Notes under the pieces: model-generated
The model's input: the letters and a program-made list of their open reading frames with translations, nothing else
What the model was told of the DNA's origin: nothing
Databases searched by the model: none
Translations under genes and position numbers: made by a program
Shown: in pieces, positions 9,989-62,552 of the stretch
Layout of the letters: each line of letters begins with the position of its first letter
Numbering within the stretch: position 1 is the first letter of the stretch
NCBI RefSeq assembly: GCF_004027225.2
Contig: NC_044302.2
Coordinates: 72,722,993-72,786,992, forward strand
DNA length: 64,000 nt
Direction of reading: 5' to 3'
From: Strigops habroptila
Taxonomy: Eukaryota > Chordata > Aves > Psittaciformes > Psittacidae

Positions 9989-10599
9989 TGTTGTAGTTTA
10001 AACCCAGCTGGTAACTCAGTATCACACAGTCACTTGCTTACCCCCCACCTTCTCAGGCAGGATGAGGAGGAGAATCAAAGAATGTGAAACCCATGGCTGA
10101 GATAAGAAGAGTTTAATAACTAAAATAAAGTAAAATATAGTGATAATAGAAAGAATACCAACAATAACAACACTGATAATAAAAATAGGAAACAACAACA
10201 ACAAAAAAAAGAAAAATGAAAAGTCAGAAAACACAAGTGATGCACAATACAATTGCTCACCACTTGCTGACTAATACCCAGCCCGACCCGAGCAGCGATC
10301 TGGGCCTTCCGGGTAACTCCCCCCAGTTTATATGCTGGGCATGACGTGCTGTGGTATCAAATACCCCTTTGGCTAGTTTGGGTCAGGTGTCCTGTCTCTG
10401 CTTCCTCCCAGGTTCTTGTGCAGAGCACAAGAGACTGGCAGAGCACAAGAGACTGAAAAGTTCTTGACTGGGGTAAGCATTACTTAGCAACAACTAAAAC
10501 ATTGGTGTGTTATCACCATTGTTCTCCAGCTAAATCCAAAACACAGCACTGCACCAGCTACTAAGAAGAAAAATAACTGTTACAGCTGAAACCAGGACA
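9989..10599 (-). mobile_element. Solo LTR of avian endogenous retrovirus, copy 1
   Basis: A 611-bp element on the minus strand, beginning TGTCCTGGTTTCAGC and ending CTACAACA when read on that strand. It is flanked by a perfect 5-bp target-site duplication CCCTG (9984-9988 and 10600-10604). A TATA-like CATATAAA lies near 10328-10335 on the minus strand. The same family occurs at 58550-59172. The 5-bp duplication fits ERVL- or ERV1-like integration. No internal viral genes remain, so this is a solo LTR left by LTR-LTR recombination. Confidence 0.9.
10420..10455. repeat. 18-bp tandem duplication inside LTR copy 1
   Basis: GCAGAGCACAAGAGACTG occurs twice head to tail. The related LTR at 58550 does not show the second copy, so the duplication is specific to this insertion or subfamily. 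Confidence 0.85.
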
Positions 10600-11736
10600 C
10601 CCTGACATTAAATTTTCATTTGCAGTGCAGAATGTACTTTTATTGTCATGAAAACAGCTGGTGTCAGTATGAAAAGAACAGCATTTAAGGTTAATCAGGA
10701 TTTATTTAGACTGATGCAACCCCACAGACACTTTAGATGAAAAGTTCTCCAATATCAGCTTATGTTGTGAGGACTGTACAGCATGATTCCTGCAATATGA
10801 ATCCTGTTTTGACAACAAACATGTTTTACTCCATCCTGCTGGTTGATTGCATGAGAGTATGAAAGACTACTGTCATGGTCATATCTTCATGTGGTCACCA
10901 GATCCAGAGAACCTGGAGAGCTGGAGACACCTCTGTGAAAATTCTGAAGCAAAACTGTAATTGAATCTATTAGCTCAAAAGATAATGTTCTACTACACAC
11001 TTGGTCCCATGTCCTCCTTCGTTCTTTAGCAGGTGAGAAGAGGACAAAAGTAGGGGGGCATGCTGGCACAAAGGTCTCCTCACACATTTGGCTGAGGAAA
11101 GGGGGGCTGAGCTCTGTGTGTAGAAATTTCTGTGTATGTATGTGTATGTGTGTGTGTATGTATGTATCTATGCTGCACACACACATACAGAAATTTATAT
11201 ACACAAAAGGAAAATCTGCAAAGAACTTCTTGAATACTTGCTGCCCTGGGAAGGGGCTGCTTTCTGCAGGCTTCTGAACTAGCTGCGCTGACCTGAGCAG
11301 CAGTGTGGGGTCACTTTCATGCAGTCCTTTTGCTAGCAGAGGACAAAATAAGCAGCTCTCTTGTTAAAATACTTTTGTATTTCAGTCAGTTGAAAACCTT
11401 ACCATGCAAATCTGCTGTGCTGCAGTTAAGTCCTGATGTATGGAGGGACTTGATGTCCTCTTGGATGACAAAGAGTTTCCACTGCTACTTCTCAGAAGAA
11501 CTTTACCTCTCTAAAGACTGTTTTCAGAAAGATTTGTTTGTTCTCACAGGACAGTTCTGCTAGAACTGTGAAAATATGCTTAAACTGGCATGGATAAACT
11601 TAATTACAAAGCTTGCTAAAAGCACAGGTTGAAGTCCTGCTTGGTGCTGGTGGCTTCAAGTCTCTGGCTGCAAAAGTCAGATGCTTTGGGCCCAGCAGCA
11701 TTTTCATGACAACATGGTGTTAAAAACCTCGTAATT

Positions 11737-11790
11737 TCATAGAATCATAGAATGGTTAGGGTTGGACGGGATCTTAAAGATCATCTAGTT
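11737..11790 (-). mobile_element. CR1 LINE 3'-end fragment
   Basis: The short motif TCATAGAATCATAGAATGG is followed by GGTTGGACGGGATCTTAAAG. This is the reverse complement of the CR1 3' end. Only about 54 bp remain, followed by an A-rich run. Confidence 0.85.
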
Positions 11791-13854
11791 AAAAAAAAAT
11801 AAAAAGGCAATTTATTATGTTTTGCTTTCTATTTCCTACTTTGTAGTTTATGGGTCTCTAGCTAAAGGACTTCTTAGAAGCTAATTACCAAGCAGAATAA
11901 AGCCCTATGGCAAAGCCTCAAGAGTTCTCCTTTGGCTACTTCAACTAGTAAACTAGAAATCCTTACCTCCTGTACTGTAGTGTTCCCTTACCAGTGTTAG
12001 ATGGACCTCTGGTGAGAAGCAAGCATCATCATCCTCAATTCACAGGCCTAAGAACTGAAGTACTTAAAGGCATAAACAGGATTGAAATAGTTACAAGGTA
12101 GGAAAGAAGACACTAAGAATGACGTAAGTCCCACATGTGCTGTCAACTACTATCAACAATATCTCTCCCATGATATACTGAAACACTGACCGTACCACTG
12201 TACAAACTGCTTGAATAACTGGCACGGAAATATAGTCTTTTGTAAACTAACAGCTGTGTGTAATATTTACTTACCACACTGACTGAGCATTCACCTAGCT
12301 CCTCTGCATTGCTTCATTCATTTCCCCTCCTTGTTCCCAGCAGACTCTTTCTGTAGCTAGTGCACTGAGACAAATGCTTTGCCATTTAAGGCATTCCTAC
12401 AACCATAAAAATCTGGCCTATGACTTCCAGTGTGGCTGAACTAAAGCCCAATGGCTAAACTTCAAGTCTCAAAATAATATTGCCTCCAAACCATGGGAAA
12501 TTTTAAAATATCAGCTATTTCCTTACAGCTACAGCTGCTGGAGTTCATCTCACTGCATTTCAGTGTGGACTGTAATTTGTAAGCTCACTAAGTTTGTGGA
12601 GACATGCTAACACATAGTGGTCACCCTGTTCTTCCTAAGGCGATACATCCTTTGTCAGCTTGGTCCCCCAGCTCTTGAAGAAATTCTGCCTTTCTCGAAA
12701 GAAGTTTAAAAGCATGGAGAATGGATACACAGGATGAAAGCTGTAAGGGTCAGGCTTATCTTCCATTAGTGTCCTTCATAATTATGGAAAGGTGGATGGA
12801 AAGGACCCCTCTTATGTTTCAGAATTCTTCAGAGGAGGGAAGAGGTCTTTTCTTAAGGCAGTAAAGCTGATCTGCTGCTGCTTCTTGTCCACCTCCCTTC
12901 TTTCTGCCATGCGTGGTTCCCTGGCACTTCCACAGTCACAGCCATACCCTGGAGCCCCATGGTATGGAGTGAAAGTGTAATATATGTGAATATCAGTCAT
13001 CAGATAACATAGGGTCAGAAAAATATTTTTAATGAGGAAATGTCAAAGGAAAAAAGTCTGCTTTGGATCCCCCCTATATATTTGCCCTTGTAACAAAAGA
13101 AAAGAAAAACAGCCTCTTTGTTTTCCAGTCATGTAGCCCTATTAGATGTGATGGCTGCTTCTAATTCCTATGTGATCCTAACTGCCAGGTAACATTTCAA
13201 AATTTTTCACTGTTTCACTAATCCTTCTAGACATTCTTTGTTTCACAGTCTTTCTGAAAAATGTAAACAAGTAGGACTCAACAACAATGCAACGTCTTAC
13301 ATTCCACCTATGCTTATCTTACATTTTGAAGATCCATAGTAACCCCAGCATCAAGCATACTACTGAGTATGGTGCAGAAGTTAATAGTCAGAACCTAATT
13401 ACATGTATTTTTTCAAATCTCCTAATCTTCTGTCAGTTGCAATTGGGCCATTACAGGTATATACACTCCCAGATGACAAAACTAAATATGTGTGTTGAAT
13501 TGCAAGATGATTTTCCTAGCACAAGCTAGAATCTCAGTACTTCTGGATGAAATCCACATAATTTTTCTTCTACCGACCTCAATTTTTTTCTCCTATACAT
13601 TTTCATGTTCTGATTTCCTGACCTCTGCCATTAGTCAGTACTCGTCTATCCAAACAGCAATGTAAGTTGCACATTTTCCACCATACTGCCTGCCTGAAAA
13701 TAATTTTATCAGCCCTTTTAAAGACAAACAATATCTGCAAAATCATTTCAGGAATTAGCGTTTCCTATCCTCCCCTCCGATGTCTTATGCTGATAATACT
13801 GAATAGGTAAGGCATTTGGGGCATAAAGGCCACTGCAAATGGCCTTCCCCTGAT

Positions 13855-13902
13855 TATTATGTAGGTTACTATTATTATTACTATTATTATTACTATTATA
13901 TA
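13855..13902. repeat. TTA/TAC-type microsatellite
   Basis: An imperfect run of ATT/ACT trinucleotides (ACTATTATTATTACTATTAT) interrupted by TAC units. Confidence 0.85.
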
Positions 13903-16433
13903 GGTTCTGCAAGCGTTCCAAGACCCAGATGTGGAGCAGGACTCTATTAGAAAAAGCAATAATTATATACAGTCTGAAGTGATGTCCCTATCACAAAGAC
14001 TTTACAGTCTACAAAATTAGACTATCAAGAACTAGACTGTCAAGAACTACAATTCCCCAGATGTGTGAAGAACAGGATTGCCAACCAATAGTGTTAAAAA
14101 ATCATGAGTCATTCCCTGAAAAATATTGAGACTGATTTAAACATCATGAGATTTAAAAAAAAACCAAATCAATTACAAAAGATGAATTCTGCTTGCCTCC
14201 AAAGCATTTACATTGCATTACCATTATATTTTTCAACTTCTTCACACTTTGTTGGTGTAGAATCCTAGGCAGGCAACTAAAAAAGCTGAGGCTTAGGCAC
14301 AACCTGCTAACACTCTGAGTTTTGTGATAAAGCTCCTAGTGACAAATTGGCAATGCGATGATTGTTTAGATCTAGCTAGAAAGGATGTCAAGGACACTGA
14401 GTATTTTCAAGTTCTTGAAATAAGCCAAAAGGTCAGGTCATGTGCCTGTAATTCATTTTTGAGGGTTGCATAGCCAATAGTTTGGAATTCCTTTTTCCAC
14501 TTCACCCCCCAGATCTTTGGGAATGTAACTTAACCTATTTCTTCGAACTTGTTCAACGTTCTCCAAATTAGTGTTCACCCACACATACATTTCAATGTGT
14601 TGCCAAGAGACTTGTGCTTTAAAATAATTTTGTTATTTGCTATTATTATCTCCTATCAAGAAAGTGTTCTGCTTCCTTATGTCTTCATTGAAATAAGTCT
14701 CCAAATGGCGTGTAGGTGAACAAAGCCTTTCAATTCCATTTATGCCATTTTTGAAGAGTGGTAAAGAGCAACTGTCTGCAAGAATCAGTAATTTTATAAT
14801 TACATGTGTATTAGAGTAGCTACATGTATGACATATCACATAGTGAGTCATTCTGCAGAAATGCTGGAGAAGCAGTAGAATATTATCCTGTATTTTGCCC
14901 TTTGTTCACTGTCACCATATATTAATACATATGCACTTTGCACACTATGGAGATAAAACAATGTTACTCCAACATGGCAAGGCAATACCATCACCTTCAT
15001 TTTGGGAAAAATTTATCATTCTACTAATAAAATGGTATTTGTTTAACATACTTTTACCTCTCAGTTTTTCAAGATTCTAAGAGCTGATTGCATTGCAGTG
15101 AGGATCCAGCCTTCCCACATGGCCCTGGTGGTCAGCTGTCAGTGCTATTGTGAAGTAACTCTTGCTCTGGGGTAGAGATGTCTTGTAGATAGTGGTGTGC
15201 CAAAAAGCAGTATTAAATACCTTTCTTCCTTTGCAACAGCAAATAGCAAATCACATCTGCAAACAATAGTGCCCAATTCATGGTCCAAGGACCTTGGAAA
15301 CACGTATCAGGTCCAGTTCAAATTCCTGTTAGTGATTTGCCTTAAATCATGTACATTTCTGAGTCAGCAGGTGACAAGCTATTGCAAAAATCAAAAGGTC
15401 GGCCTCCACTCCAGACATCTGATGTATTTATCTTCTCAAAATATCCTATCTTTCTCACATCTGGACCTCCCTGTTAGTGAACTATGTGAGCTGACAGTGT
15501 GTAGTGAAATACGTGTTGTTCGTATTCACCCTTGATATTTGTGTAATTATGAAGGAAAACGGTTTGCAGTCATGTTGGTCTAGCTCTTTTCATGGACACC
15601 TAAATGGCTGAATAATTAAGAAAAATGAAAGAACCATTTTTAAAACCATTATCACAATATGCACATGGATTTATACACCTGCTGGCTGTGTAGATCAATT
15701 CACAGCTATGTCATCATACTTTCTAGGCAAATGAGAGCTGCTGGACTTTGTAAAACATATCTGCCCTTAATGCCTGTCAGAGCATGGCTTTCCTTCAACC
15801 TTCTGTAAAGAGTACATCGCTACCATTTAAATCTCAACCTGTGAAACCTATTATCATGCCACCTTCCCACTCTGCTTGGGACTCCTTATAGCATCTTCTT
15901 ACAACATAAAATGTCTTCAGACAGGCAAATGTACAAATGTTGTATGAAATGTTTATGCTACTTAAGAAAAAATTCAAAGCATTTTTCACTGATAGGAATT
16001 TCTTTAATGATCACATGGGCACGGTCTTTTCCAGCTTCCATCAAAATCTGTGACAATATTCACAGTATTCATACTGGGACCAGGAACACAACTTGGAGAA
16101 AAATAGAAGTGATCTAGAACTACTGTTCCAGATCCCAGGTTTTAAAAGTATAATGTGCACCATTATCAAGGAATTCTAATATGTTTTCATCATTACTCTT
16201 TTATGCTAGTTGGACACAGGTGGGTTCTTCTGATCTCTCAGTGAAAAATAGCTGATAAAACACCAATGTTTCATTGAGATGGAACAAAACTGAGTTTTGG
16301 TAGAAAAAAGATACCCAGCATTAGAGACCTATAAACTAGCAAATAAAAATCCCATCTGCCATCTTCCTCCTAGCTGTGATCCCATTGGCTCCAACATAAT
16401 TAAAAAATCCCACTGATCTGCCACAGGATTTCC

Positions 16434-16494
16434 AAGAAAAGGGAAGGGAAGGCAAAAGGAAAGGGAAAGGAAAGGGGAAAAAAGGAAAAGGGAA
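16434..16494. repeat. Homopurine tract (GGAAA-rich)
   Basis: About 61 bp of A and G only, apart from one C at 16453, built of GGGAAGG/GGAAAGG-type units. Mirror-like purine tracts of this kind can form intramolecular triplexes. Confidence 0.85.
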
Positions 16495-17404
16495 CCCTCC
16501 TCTCCTTGTTGCTTTTAGGCCAAATGCAGACTATTTTCCCTATAATGTATTTTGACCAATAACTCCATAATTCTGAAAAAACTCGGTTGAGGAACATACA
16601 GAGAAGAATGACTGATTTGATAAGGTTTAAAGTGTCTTTGGTAAGACAGTAGAAAAACCTATGCAAACAGAAGATAAAGCAGCTACTGTCAATCCTACTG
16701 GAAGTAGATAACAAGGATCCTTCTGTATATTCAGAACCAGCTACTGGAATACAAATACCTTTAAAACTAAAAGAGTCAGTCAGATTTGTTACATACACCA
16801 GTATGGGATCTGGTAGCTGAAATCTAACCTACATCGGACTAAAGACGAAGAGGATCTCCATTACTGCTATGAAACCAGTATCCCTCCAAAAAACAGAAAC
16901 CAGAAGCCCATCAGCTCTGCCCCTGGGGACAGTCAGAGCATCTGTCAGAAAGATCCTGAAGGTCCTGTTGATTTATTTTATAGGTTGGCTCAGGACCAGA
17001 TTTATATTTTTTTTCTTACCCAGCTATATTACTTAGTGTATGTGGTAGTCAAACTTTGAGGTCAGATGTTAGGAGGCCCAGGCTCCAAGCTTTAGGGAAA
17101 AATCCTGCAATTTTGGGTGCTTACTACAGTAAAGTATTCTTACATACGTAAGACATAGCTTTGTGCATTACCTTGGGCCTCATCTGGCTCTTCACTGAAC
17201 TCCATCTAGAATCACACTTTTCACTTCTGCCTCTTATTTCAGCCTTCCTATATAGCTATAAAGAGTAGAACCAAAGCAAGTTGACTTTGCTAACAGCCTA
17301 ATTCTGGAATTCAGAGATAAAAGCATTGTGCTCAATGGCTCATGCTTAGTGAAAACCATAAAGATTTTACCTCCCAACTTACTGTATTCCAAAGACTTTC
17401 AGGA

Positions 17405-17883
17405 ACTTGAACCTCCTCGAGCAAGTCTAGAGAAGTGCCATGAAGATGATCAGGGGGCTGGAGCACCTCTCCTGTGAAGACAGGCTGAGAGAGTTGGGTT
17501 TGTTCTGCCTGAAGAAGAGAAGGCTCAGGGGAGACCTTAGAGCAGCTTCCAGTGCCTAAAGGGGGCCTACAAGAAAGCTGGAGAGGGACTTTTTACAAGG
17601 GCCTGTAGTGACAGGACAAGAGGGAATGGCTTTAAACTGACAGAGGAGAGATTTAGATCAGATATTAGGAAAAAAATTCTTCCCTGTGAGGGTGCTGAGG
17701 TGCTGGCACAGGTTGCCCAGAGAAGCTGTGGCTGCCCCATCCCTGGCAGTGTTCAAGGCCAGGTTGGATGGGGCTTGGAGCAACCTGGTCTAGTGGAAGG
17801 TGTCCCTCCCCATGGCAGGAGGCTGCAATTAGATGAGTTTTAAGGTCCTTTCCAACCCAAACCATTTTGTGATTCTATGATTC
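17405..17883 (+). mobile_element. CR1 LINE, 3' end
   Basis: A typical CR1 3' segment of about 480 bp. It runs from a CTCGAGCAAGTCTAGAGAAG-like start through GCACAGGTTGCCCAGAGAAG and TCCTTTCCAACCCAAACCAT to the tail TTGTGATTCTATGATTC. 5'-truncated. Confidence 0.93.
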
Positions 17884-19090
17884 AGTTACTTTAATGGTAA
17901 AAGAAGCCAATGCAACAACATAATCCAATGGCAAATGTTGACAACTGGAAATGTTCACAGTGCTTAGAAATACTATGCTTTTTACTGGATTATTTTCTCA
18001 TTAAAATGAGATATTTGGGCAGGAATTGATTACTCTGTGTTTTGAATGTTTGTATATGCTCCCTGGCTTAATGCATTCAAAAACAGTTGCAAACTTCCCA
18101 CCTGGTGGACTGGCGTCAAATGAAAAAAAAGCAAACTCCATGACTCTACCTGCGTTCTAGGAAGTGTATTGGCACCTGTTTTTTGAAATCTTCGCAAAAT
18201 CCTGTTGCTTTATCAAAGCATTTGAAACAATGCAATACCCACAATTTCACCAATTTCCTGTGGTCACCATAAACTATGAAGAAAAGGCACTTCATTAGTT
18301 TTCTGTGGATCAAATCAACTGTCATCAAAGCTTATATAAGTTATAATAATAGGCTGACCTAGGTAGAAAAAGTTGTAGACTAAATAAGCAAAACTCAATT
18401 GCTTTTCTCGCAACTACAATCTCTGAAGATAATTTTTTTAAGGAGTATGAAGCCAAAAGTCTTCTCTTGGTACACTGTGGACCACACTGTACTGTGTACT
18501 GCCTCTCCCAGCACTGAAACACTCAAATGCCTCAAAAAGCTGAAAACATTCCTAGCCTATGACATTACTTGCTATGTTCCGAAGTAATTTACTTAAAATG
18601 CTGTTAAGACAGCTCTGCATATTGGAAATGAATGCTGACACACAGGGCTACATACATATCAGGTCACCATGCAGTAATAACTCATCAATATAATAGTTAT
18701 TCATGTATTTATATATGATCCCAGGCCAACAACAAAGTAATTGGGATCAGCTTAGCCTTCCAGAAAAAGATTATCCATGTAAATGCATGTCACTTCTTCC
18801 TAGGCAAATGTTCAGCTTTCAAGACTAATTCCTCTGTATGTTTCACTAACATTAAATAAATAAATAAATAAACACAACCCCCCGCCCCATATTGTCATGC
18901 ATACAATCTTATCCATGATCTACTGTGAGAACTTTGTAACAGTGAGCAATATAGACAAAGAATGTATTCCTATCCTCTGCACATATTAAATTCATTGGCA
19001 TTTTTTCACACATACATCCTATTCATTTTATAGTTATTCCAGGTGTCTTGAAATCACACAAAGCTAAAAATGGTTTCAATAGAATTTAGA

Positions 19091-19115
19091 TTCTATGATT
19101 CTATGATTCTGTGTT
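19091..19115 (+). mobile_element. CR1 tail remnant
   Basis: Only the octamer tail ATTCTATGATTCTATGATTC plus TGTG remains, without recognisable CR1 body upstream. It may instead be an independent octamer microsatellite. Confidence 0.5.
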
Positions 19116-19294
19116 TTTTGTTTGCTCGGCAGCTGTGCTTCATGGCTGTACAAGCAGCTAGCCTCCCAAAGTAATAGTTCTTCTGGTCTTTTTCCATAGC
19201 TGAGTTAATTTTTAAAATAACTTCAACATTTCAAGAATGATCCATGGGCTTGGGCTATCTTTAATTTTTCTAATTTTATTGGGACACTTTTATT

Positions 19295-19330
19295 ACTTTT
19301 TTTTTTTTTTTTTAATATATATATATACAC
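19295..19330. repeat. T-run followed by AT/ACAT simple repeat
   Basis: A run of about 19 T leads into alternating TA and then CA/TA dinucleotides. No mobile-element body is visible next to it. Confidence 0.8.
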
Positions 19331-22172
19331 ATACATATACCTCTCCATACAGAAACTGCCAGCTTGATTCTCCATCCAAGATCAAAGCCAATGTCTGTCA
19401 CACTATAATAGGAAGATCAAATTAAAACCAGCTTGCTCATCAGGATGTTTAAAACATCTCTATTTCACCTGCCTAAGTACTTTTAAAAATGCTTGTTTAA
19501 GTTTCTATGGATGCTGTAAGTTACCAACTTCATTTTTTCAAGGTCATATCCATGGAATTATATTTGATGAAGTGAAAAAAAGAGAGACAAATTATTAAGA
19601 AAAAAGACAAGAATTTTTTGCATGCTTTTTTAAAAAATATTTTTAGGGACAAAGCACTAGCAGAAAAGAACACAAGCATTGTACAGACAGGAAACAAAAA
19701 GTATGTGGAGATCTTTGGTACAATTCAATACACATTGTTCTACTGCTGAAGAACATGAAAATATGTCTCTAGCCTTCACAAGTTATATAGCGTAATTGTT
19801 TCATGATTTTTCTAAGGTTGCACAACTCCTTTAAAATATTGCAAACTCCAGGAAGGCATATATCAGCTACAATCACATTGCTTTATACCAGTAGGAGGGC
19901 ATTTTTTTGTGATAAGAGTGCTGCAGACAATTCTAGTTCTCCCCAGAAGATACTAAGAAATACTTCATGTAGAGGGAAAAAAAAAAAGAAGGATACTCAA
20001 AGCATTAAGAGAAATACACAAACCATGGAAACTCCACAGAGAAAGAAGTAAACTCTAACTTAATCTTCGCTAGTTTTCAGGAAACATTATATTGCAGTTA
20101 TTTCCTCTAGCTCACCGAAAGAGCTCAAAAGAAACTCAGTAAGTTGTAAGAAGGGATACATGAGAAAGTGAATAGACAGAAAATTAAAGGCCTAAATTCT
20201 GAAGCTGTCTTGCAACTAATTTTGTTGCTACTGTCTAGAGGCACCACTTCCTGGGACAAATCAGAGTTTTTACTTACTGAAAGTAACATCTCAGATTCCC
20301 AGTATACGTGGGAGAACATAAAAACTTCCACTCTGTGGCAGTGAGAGCCAAGGCCAGACCTCTTCTGCACAGGGTAAGCCTGATCCTTCCCACCCTGAAA
20401 CCTCATGTGCCTTTTTCTTCCTGTACCTCTTCAGTGCCACTCACGCTTTGCCACATTTCTGTACAGGAATCTGGACATGGTGTTTCTTACTGTTTCTTTG
20501 CATTACTTATTTTTGGTTCGCTTTCTCTCTGTTTTTGTAACATGGTAGTAAGCCAGCTTTCCTTTTAAGTGGTCTGGAACTTTTTATGATTTAATAAAGT
20601 AATAGATACTTAGTCATCTGCTACGATGAGGCTTCCTTTTTTTTTTTTAACTAAATTTTCCTGATGGTGAGAGAAGCAGACAAATTACTGTAGTTGCTCA
20701 ACACATTTGAAAAATAAGGATACTTTTTTAGGTCCCCCTATACACATTTATGCAGCTGGCTCTGGATTTTAACCTTTGGGATAGATGATAGCTCTTGCTT
20801 TTCATCCAGGTGGATTTCAATGCCTTTCCCTGCCTCAGCAAGTACATGTTTGTCTGTTTCCTGAAGCTGTCACCTAGAAAGCCAGATCCATGTGAAGACC
20901 AAATGTGACATGGCTTCAATTGCAGTTGTTGCTGATCTACCCCATGCCTTAGTTACCTTGTCATCACAGACGGAAACCATGCAAAACTTCACTAGTGTAT
21001 GTTTTGGAATGGAAGGTGTCAAGTGTAATTAAATGAGGTAAATTAAACTTTAATTGTGCACTCTCCTTCATGTCATCATGTCGCTCAGCAAGACAAGAGC
21101 AGTCTTTTTTTTTTCCCCCCCCTTACATTTACCAGTTGATCTCCAAGTTTGAAAATCATAATCAGCAAGCTTATAAACAGAAATCCCTTAAGGAATTGGA
21201 TCCCAATGTTATATACACCCTTAATCATGCTTGTGTGTGGAGAGGGGGAGGGAGACCATTGTCAAGGACTTGCACTGAGAAATAAATGCTTCTTCACAAC
21301 TTCTGTATTTAAACCCTGTGGGAAATCCTACAAACTATTTCTGTACTCTCTACCCCCAATTTTCTCACTAGGAGTACAGGGCAGAATATTTTCCCTCAAT
21401 ATTTGGTTAGAGCTTATGCCCAGTGTAACCACTGGTGGCTTTCCAGCTGCCACCAACACCCCGGACCACCTCTTCTGCCTGAAGCGTGGGCCTCTTACAC
21501 CGCGCTGCAGAGCACGGCGGTTGCCTGGCAGGCAGCGTGGCAACACAGGCCTTGCACGGGACAACCTCCCCTCTCGCACGCGGGGGTCATTACGCGCCAG
21601 GCTCCTTTGCCTGTCTGGCACAAAACCCAATGGCCCGGCCATCTTGGGAACAAGAGCAGGGAGGCAAGCTGGAGCAAGGAGGTCTGGGCATGGCACCCAC
21701 CAGCCACGGCCGCGGGCTGTCAGCCTCTGCCAGGGCCCATCAGACACCTTTGCTCCTTCCTCCCCTTGCTCCTTGCTTTTCTCTTCCCTCGGCCCGGGGC
21801 TGCTAGGCTGGGAGAGGTGAAGCGCTCCGGCCAGCGCCGTCGCTCTCTCTCCTCCCTGGCCTGCGCCCCGGCAGGGCACAGGCAGAAGCCCACCAAGCAG
21901 CGGTGCCCGCAGCCGAGCCCCGCGCCCCGGAGCGGCGGGGCTGGGCGGGCCGGGAGGCGGGGGGTGTCTGCGGGAGGGCGGGCGGGGGCCGGGCTCTCCC
22001 GTTGCCAGGTGAGGTGCAACGTCTCCGCCTTCCCTTAGAAAGCGCGCAGCAGTGCGGAGCGCACGCACACGGGCAGGCAGATCGCCTCGCTTCGCCCCGC
22101 CTGGATTCGGCTCGACTCGACTTGACCCGGCTGCGCACGGCGTGGAGCGCCCCAGACCCGCCGCCCCCCGCT

Positions 22173-62552
<40,380 letters not shown>

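Larger units (their letters stand above)
10605..17399. other. AT-rich intergenic DNA with small repeats, no gene seen
   Basis: Contains a short CR1 piece near 11,740, a TG/TATG-type simple repeat near 11,135-11,170, a TTA-type repeat near 13,855-13,902, a 15-bp tandem duplication near 14,022-14,051 and a purine-rich tract near 16,434-16,494. I see no coding exon or RNA gene. Confidence 0.6.
17884..21470. other. AT-rich intergenic DNA upstream of SLC1A1, no gene seen
   Basis: Holds a remnant CR1 tail near 19,091, TAAA and T/AT simple repeats near 18,855 and 19,295-19,325, and a T-run near 20,637. There is no supported gene. GC content rises sharply from about 21,470. Confidence 0.55.

Noticed and set aside
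10022..10252. Hydrophobic minus-strand open frame
   Set aside because: Falls in the A/T-rich part of LTR copy 1. Its Phe/Ile-rich translation comes from base composition.
11130..11175. TG/TATG-rich stretch as possible regulatory Z-DNA
   Set aside because: An ordinary short imperfect microsatellite with nothing else pointing to function.
21328..22068. 246-codon minus-strand open frame upstream of SLC1A1
   Set aside because: Same cause: low stop density in the CpG island. A divergent promoter transcript is possible, but there is no protein evidence.
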